Below, piece by piece: positions 5,559 to 5,941 of a DNA stretch of 5,941 nucleotides (position 1 is its first letter; every line of letters starts with the position of its first letter). The DNA comes from Phycisphaerales bacterium UBA7812 (lineage in GTDB: Bacteria > Planctomycetota > Phycisphaerae > Phycisphaerales > UBA1924). The stretch is taken from NCBI GenBank assembly GCA_002480345.1, contig DLBY01000086.1, positions 1 through 5,941 on the forward strand. Reading direction: 5' to 3'. A program made the translations under genes and the position numbers. The notes below the pieces were generated by a model that was given only the letters and a program-made list of their open reading frames with translations, had not been told where the DNA came from and did not search any database.

Positions 5559-5941
5559 TCAGGCGACCGTTACGCTCTCGTCGAGGTAGACATCCTGGAT
5601 CGCGTTGAGCAGGGCGGCGCCGTCCTTCATCGGGCGCTGGAAGGCCTTGCGGCCCGAGATGAGGCCCATGCCGCCGGCCCGCTTGTTGACGACGGCGGTG
5701 GTGACGGCGTCCTTCAGGTCGCTCGCGCCGGCGCTGGCGCCGCCCGAGTTGATGAGGGGGACGCGGCCCATGTACTGGTTGATGAGCTGGTAGCGGCAGA
5801 GGTCGATGGGGTGCCCGCCCTGGCCCTTCTCGTCGGAGCCGGCCAGTTCGGTGTAGACCTCTTTGCGGAACTTGCCGTAGGAGGAATCGCCCGCGTTGAG
5901 GGCGTTGTACCCGCCGTTGTTGGTCGGGAGTTTCTGCTTGA
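5559..5941 (-). CDS. fbaB: Class I fructose-bisphosphate aldolase (DhnA/FbaB type), 5'-truncated by the window edge
   Basis: C-terminal 126 residues; the stop is TGA at 5559-5561. The enzyme splits fructose 1,6-bisphosphate into dihydroxyacetone phosphate and glyceraldehyde 3-phosphate (or the reverse, in gluconeogenesis) through a Schiff base. Visible blocks: KQKLPTNNGGYNALN at the window edge, whose first lysine probably corresponds to the Schiff-base lysine (alignment from memory); GGHPIDLCRYQLINQYMGRV; LINSGGASAGASDLKDAV, a phosphate-binding region; and GGMGLISGRKAFQRP, the second phosphate-binding region. The end QDVYLDESVTVA closely resembles the E. coli FbaB C-terminus. Composition is high-GC like the rest of the chromosome. 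The PLD-like gene starts 3 nt downstream and may be co-transcribed and translationally coupled. No terminator lies between them. Confidence 0.92.
   Translation of the reverse strand, partial: KQKLPTNNGGYNALNAGDSSYGKFRKEVYTELAGSDEKGQGGHPIDLCRYQLINQYMGRVPLINSGGASAGASDLKDAVTTAVVNKRAGGMGLISGRKAFQRPMKDGAALLNAIQDVYLDESVTVA

Overview
The window is a high-GC bacterial chromosome segment (roughly two thirds or more G+C by eye), apart from one gene near its right end that is close to 50% G+C. Six of the seven genes could be named or given a structural description with reasonable support. The mix suggests a Gram-negative-type, peptidoglycan-making bacterium: PdxA, MurA, a DhnA/FbaB-type class I aldolase, an exported sialate-O-acetylesterase-like esterase and a lipoprotein. 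My guess is a marine planctomycete, possibly Phycisphaerae, from the overall flavour. The sequence alone does not prove this.

Left part (1-2751, + strand): the C-terminal 230 residues of PdxA (vitamin B6 synthesis), a 168-bp gap with a hairpin, a 160-residue predicted lipoprotein of unknown function, and a complete MurA (first committed step of peptidoglycan synthesis) behind a very good Shine-Dalgarno sequence. Middle part (2753-4287, - strand): an exported SGNH/SASA-type carbohydrate esterase whose stop codon lies 1 bp from that of murA, then a perfect rho-independent terminator, then a 181-residue single-pass membrane protein with an extracytoplasmic beta-rich domain. A 214-bp divergent intergenic region follows, then a 38-codon candidate membrane microprotein on the + strand.

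Right part (4656-5941, - strand): the C-terminal 126 residues of a class I fructose-bisphosphate aldolase (fbaB), and 3 nt behind its stop codon a 299-residue single-HKD phospholipase-D-superfamily protein with a C-terminal winged-helix-like domain. This last gene is compositionally foreign and resembles a stand-alone nuclease of the restriction/defence kind. A perfect 17-bp inverted repeat with a 6-nt loop is embedded in its first codons. It is the most interesting object in the window: a likely acquired nuclease gene placed immediately downstream of a housekeeping gene, with a built-in hairpin where ribosomes would start.

The housekeeping genes form no single pathway (vitamin B6, cell wall, glycolysis/gluconeogenesis). 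No tRNA, rRNA, CRISPR array or insertion sequence was recognised, and no gene-free stretch exceeds 300 bp.
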